Positions 52,783-55,433 of a stretch of DNA of 55,433 nucleotides are shown in pieces. The stretch is from contig JAFGFL010000011.1 in assembly GCA_016931055.1 (NCBI GenBank), positions 1-55,433 on the forward strand. The letters run 5' to 3'. The notes under the pieces are model-generated. The model was not told the DNA's origin. It saw only the letters and a program-made list of their open reading frames with translations, and made no database searches. A program made the position numbers and the translations under genes. Numbering within the stretch: position 1 is the stretch's first letter; each line of letters begins with the position of its first letter. This DNA comes from Candidatus Omnitrophota bacterium. GTDB lineage: Bacteria > Omnitrophota > Gorgyraeia > Zapsychrales > Zapsychraceae.

Positions 52783-53951
52783 AGTTGTTTTCCTATTCTT
52801 TGTAATTGTTCAAGAAGGGAATCCAGGTCCGCTTGCGTGTGCGCCGCCGTCACGGTCAGCCGCAACCGCGCCGTGTTTGGGGGTACCGTCGGCGGACGGA
52901 TGGCCGCGATCAATATCCCCTGATTCAACAAATTCCTTGAGAACGCGGCAGCCGCATCCGGCTCCCCTACCAAAATGGGAATGATCGGTGTCTGCGATTC
53001 CCTTGTATCAAACCCCGATTGCTTAAGCGCGTGGTGGACATAACGGGTATTTTGCCACAGCCGGTTTCGTCTTTCGGGTTCTTTTTCGATGATCTCAATG
53101 GCCTTGAGAGATGCCGCCGCGACTGATGGCGGCATACCCGTCGTATAAATAAAACTTCGCGCCTTGTTCACCAAGAACGCAATAAGCCCGTTCGATCCGC
53201 AACAATAGGCCCCAAACGAGCCAGCCGCTTTCGACAATGTCCCCATCTGGATATCGATCTCTGTTTCGACCCCGAAATATTCAGCCAGACCTTTCCCGCT
53301 TTCCCCCATAACGCCCAGCGCGTGGGCCTCATCGATCATGACCAGGCAATCGTACTGTTCGGCCAAGGCAACGATCTTATCCAGCGGCGCAATATCGCCG
53401 TCCATGCTGAAAACACTGTCCGTGATGATCCCGCGTTTCCGGAAAGGCCCCGAGGACTTGAGCATTTCTTCCAGGCTCTCCATATCCCGGTGGCGATAGC
53501 GTCGGCATTTGGCCTGGCTTAATTGGATGCCGTCTATGATGGAAGCGTGATTCAATCTGTCTGAGAAAATGATATCCTCGCGCCCGAAGATGCTTGGGAT
53601 AATCCCGACGTTTGCCATATATCCTGTACTGAACACAAGAGAGCTCTCGGCGCCTTTAAACGCGGCGATCTTGGCTTCCAGCGCCTGATGGGAGGACATG
53701 TTCCCGCAGACAAGCCTTGAGGCGCCGGCACCGAACCCTTCGTTTCTTATGGCTTCCGCCGCAGCCTGCCCCAAACGCGCATCGCAGGCAAGCCCCAAAT
53801 AATCGTTTGAGCAAAAATTCAAGACCTTTCGTCCGTCAACAACAATTTCCCGGCCCTGTCTTCCGGAAAGCCGCCGCATTTCCCGTTTAAGCCCGTCCTG
53901 GGCTAAATCCGACAATTCCTCATCAAAAAATGTTTTTGCCGTCTGGCTCAT
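52770..53951 (-). CDS. bioF: 8-amino-7-oxononanoate synthase
   Basis: BioF condenses pimeloyl-ACP (or CoA) with alanine to KAPA, with PLP. The 393-residue protein shows NFCSNDYLGLACDARL, GFGAGASRLVCGNMSSHQALE, LVFSTGYMANVGIIPS, FSDRLNHASIIDGIQLS, VMIDEAHALGVMGESGKGL and the PLP lysine in QMGTLSKAAGSFGAYCCG. It begins 5 bp after birA. Confidence 0.97.
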   Translation of the reverse strand: MSQTAKTFFDEELSDLAQDGLKREMRRLSGRQGREIVVDGRKVLNFCSNDYLGLACDARLGQAAAEAIRNEGFGAGASRLVCGNMSSHQALEAKIAAFKGAESSLVFSTGYMANVGIIPSIFGREDIIFSDRLNHASIIDGIQLSQAKCRRYRHRDMESLEEMLKSSGPFRKRGIITDSVFSMDGDIAPLDKIVALAEQYDCLVMIDEAHALGVMGESGKGLAEYFGVETEIDIQMGTLSKAAGSFGAYCCGSNGLIAFLVNKARSFIYTTGMPPSVAAASLKAIEIIEKEPERRNRLWQNTRYVHHALKQSGFDTRESQTPIIPILVGEPDAAAAFSRNLLNQGILIAAIRPPTVPPNTARLRLTVTAAHTQADLDSLLEQLQRIGKQLCLI

Positions 53952-53956
53952 GGCCC

Positions 53957-54913
53957 CTATCCTATATGGACAACATCCCCGCTCATCCTTTTAATTTTCA
54001 AGCCGTTATCATCACGAATGATCAATCCGCCGTTCTCATCGAGATCCACGGCCTCCCCTTCAACATCGCCGCTTGGGTCAATCACACGGACATGATGTCC
54101 CAATGTTGAGGAGAGCTGTTTCCATCGCGCAATCACCGGGGCAAATCCGTCTTTGCCCAGGACCGCATACCATCGCTCCAAGGACCGCAAGACTTCCTGC
54201 ATAAGGACGACACGGGAGATTTTTTGCCCCGTTTCATTTTTTATCGAAGTCGAATGGGGAGGCAATTGACTTAACGACGCGTTCACATTGATCCCTATGC
54301 CGACAACAATGAAGCGCACTCGGTCCATCTCGGCGCTCGACTCCGTCAGGATCCCCGCAAGTTTTTTGTCGCCTACCAAAATATCATTCGGCCATTTGAT
54401 TTTCGCCGCTATGTTGCAAAATTTATTGACAGCCTCACAAACCGCGACCGAGCTGAGCAGGGTCAATTGGGTCAGATCAGATGGCAATAATGCCGGCCGC
54501 AGGATAACCGACATGTAGATCCCTTTGCCCTTTGGAGAGGCCCAGCTGCGGCCCAAGCGCCCTTTTCCCTTGGTCTGGCTTTCGGCGCACACGACAGTCC
54601 CTTCGCAAGCGCCTTCCACCCCCAACTGAAAAGCCACATCCATGGTTGAGGTGAGTGAATCAAAATGCCGGATATCTTTCCCCAGGATCTTTGTCCCTAA
54701 TTCAAAAAGGATTTCAACAGGAAGAAGCCTATCCGGAGAGGACAGGTACCGGTAGCCCAAATGCGGGACAGCAACGATATCGTAGCCATCTTCACGCAGT
54801 TCCTGGATATATTTCCAGATCCCGGCTCGGCTGATCTTGATATGCCGGCTGATTTCCTCTCCGGAAAGATACCCTCCGGCCGACTTTAAGAAATGAACGA
54901 TCTTATTGCGCAT
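53957..54913 (-). CDS. birA: biotin-protein ligase and biotin operon repressor BirA
   Basis: BirA activates biotin to biotinyl-AMP, attaches it to the carboxylase carrier protein, and as a dimer represses biotin genes. The 318-residue protein has the DNA-binding winged helix (GGYLSGEEISRHIKISRAGIWKYIQEL), the catalytic GRLGRSWASPKGKGIYMSVILRP, IKWPNDILVGDKKLAGILTE and a C-terminal SH3-like domain ending in GDVVHIG. The regulatory helix-turn-helix fits the operator found upstream (54994-55025). AAGGGG lies before the ATG. It is the first gene of the biotin operon. Confidence 0.96.
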   Translation of the reverse strand: MRNKIVHFLKSAGGYLSGEEISRHIKISRAGIWKYIQELREDGYDIVAVPHLGYRYLSSPDRLLPVEILFELGTKILGKDIRHFDSLTSTMDVAFQLGVEGACEGTVVCAESQTKGKGRLGRSWASPKGKGIYMSVILRPALLPSDLTQLTLLSSVAVCEAVNKFCNIAAKIKWPNDILVGDKKLAGILTESSAEMDRVRFIVVGIGINVNASLSQLPPHSTSIKNETGQKISRVVLMQEVLRSLERWYAVLGKDGFAPVIARWKQLSSTLGHHVRVIDPSGDVEGEAVDLDENGGLIIRDDNGLKIKRMSGDVVHIG

Positions 54914-54934
54914 GATCCCCTTTTAAAATCCCCT

Positions 54935-54967
54935 ATCACACCCCGGGAGTGTGATTCAGGGTGTGAT
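54935..54967 (-). promoter_or_regulatory. hairpin in the biotin operon leader
   Basis: ATCACACCC (54935-54943) and GGGTGTGAT (54959-54967) are perfectly complementary around a 15-base loop that itself contains GTGTGA. It lies just downstream of the predicted -10, so it would fold in the 5' end of the mRNA. Confidence 0.6.
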
Positions 54968-54971
54968 TAAA

Positions 54972-55000
54972 ATATTAACTCTGTGCGATTTCATTGTCAA
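54972..55000 (-). promoter_or_regulatory. promoter of the biotin operon
   Basis: Minus strand: TTGACA (54995-55000), 17 bases, then TAATAT (54972-54977). The -35 lies inside one arm of the BirA operator, so bound BirA would exclude polymerase. Confidence 0.75.
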
Positions 55001-55025
55001 CCTGAATCCAGGATATAGTTTACAT
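54994..55025 (-). promoter_or_regulatory. BirA operator
   Basis: The plus strand reads TTGTCAACC, 14 bases, AGTTTACAT. The bacterial BirA consensus is TTGTAAACC, 14-15 bases, GGTTTACAA; one arm has one mismatch, the other two. Position upstream of birA-bioF and overlap with the -35 support it. Confidence 0.88.
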
Positions 55026-55116
55026 AGAATCGTAGGGCGGCTTCGCTTGTTTATCTCCAAATCATTGACAAGCACAATCGGCAATGTTATATTGACACGG
55101 CGTATTCAGGGAAGCC

Positions 55117-55167
55117 GGGGCCATACTCGCTTTTCTAAACAAATAATATTGAAACGAGTATTGCCCC
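55117..55167. repeat. hairpin upstream of tRNA-Ala
   Basis: GGGGCCATACTCG (55117-55129) and CGAGTATTGCCCC (55155-55167) pair with one G-T style mismatch around an AT-rich loop. The left arm begins with GGGGCCATA, the first nine bases of the tRNA-Ala gene 92 bp downstream. The loop starts TTTTCT and ends GAAA, reminiscent of the palindromic array at 27301-27478. Confidence 0.65.
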
Positions 55168-55208
55168 ATATTTCTCTGGACATAAGAATTGATTGATTAT
55201 TGAAATAT

Positions 55209-55280
<72 letters not shown>

Positions 55281-55284
<4 letters not shown>

Positions 55285-55433
55285 AGATACGAGGACGAGT
55301 TCATAGAACGAGTCCGAGTTTTGGTGGTATTTGATTTTCCTCTGTTTAGTAAAAATCAAATGCCACCAAGAAACGAGCACGAGCTCATGGAGCGAGTCCG
55401 AGTTTTGGTGGTATTTGATTTTCCTCTGTTTAG
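55281..55433. repeat. 84-bp direct repeat starting at the tRNA 3' end
   Basis: ACCAAGATACGAGGACGAG... at 55281 and ACCAAGAAACGAGCACGAG... at 55365 begin two units with period 84 bp; the shared part runs to CTGTTTAG and the second unit is cut by the window edge. The first unit starts inside the tRNA's own CCACCA end. Within it, GGTGGTATTTGATTTT (55323-55338) and AAAATCAAATGCCACC (55352-55367) form a 16-bp hairpin that may end the tRNA transcript. Confidence 0.88.

Overview
The window is a 55.4 kb chromosomal segment of a free-living bacterium with mid-range GC by eye. Almost every gene is on the minus strand. The exceptions are a polyprenyl synthetase gene, a 19-codon gene and a tRNA-Ala. Tat translocase, a SPOR-domain protein, lipoprotein and Sec signals and a DUF3106-type periplasmic protein suggest a diderm envelope. 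The mix of a DUF1015 protein, a TsaC-phosphatase fusion, a PurS-PurS-PurL fusion and many hypothetical proteins fits an uncultivated lineage. My best guess is Candidatus Omnitrophota (PVC superphylum), which is inference and not a search result. No phage, transposase gene, rRNA or CRISPR array was seen.

Layout. 1-8700: end of an ABC sugar-transporter ATPase gene, accD, DUF1015, vanZ-like, fmdB-like, and the heat-shock operon hrcA-grpE-dnaK-dnaJ behind a near-consensus promoter and a CIRCE operator. 8.8-12.5 kb: a SPOR protein, miaA, hflX and an unknown membrane-anchored protein. 12.6-14.8 kb: an ECF sigma factor, a zinc-finger anti-sigma factor with an acidic hexad-repeat tail, and a helical 18-residue-repeat periplasmic protein, closed by a terminator. 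14.9-18.7 kb: rsmE, a DnaQ-type exonuclease, a kinase-like protein with two receiver domains that has Asn where the phospho-accepting His should be, a parvulin and an ACT-domain protein. 19.1-22.4 kb: nrdR, a bifunctional-nuclease-family gene, a CCA-transferase gene and a macro-NUDIX fusion.

22.6-35.2 kb: a purine cluster (purB, purC, purSSL, purQ, purM, purD, purE) with glyA, rpiB, a LOG-family gene and a TsaC-phosphatase fusion. purF, purH, purN and purK are not here. 35.5-47.7 kb: mixed housekeeping and envelope genes (DUF2059, polyprenyl synthetase, hemW, tatA-tatC, rarA, a BASS transporter, an SGNH hydrolase split by TPRs, pgi) and several very small transcription units. 47.8-55 kb: mnmA and a biotin operon birA-bioF-bioH-bioC-bioDA, preceded by a BirA-type operator that overlaps its promoter. 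BirA would also charge the biotin carrier of the acetyl-CoA carboxylase that includes AccD. A tRNA-Ala(GGC) followed by an 84-bp tandem repeat closes the window.

The most unusual items are: (1) a free-standing gene for a 19-residue Lys-rich peptide with its own promoter, ribosome site and terminator; (2) the sigma/anti-sigma/18-residue-repeat triad; (3) an array of hairpins in alternating orientation, with different stems but one shared loop sequence, between purM and purD; (4) the His-less hybrid kinase; and (5) several uncommon fusions (BioD-BioA, macro-NUDIX, TsaC-phosphatase, TPRs inside SGNH). Intergenic gaps are rich in dispersed palindromic repeats, including a roughly 190-bp MITE-like pair that brackets part of the purine cluster.
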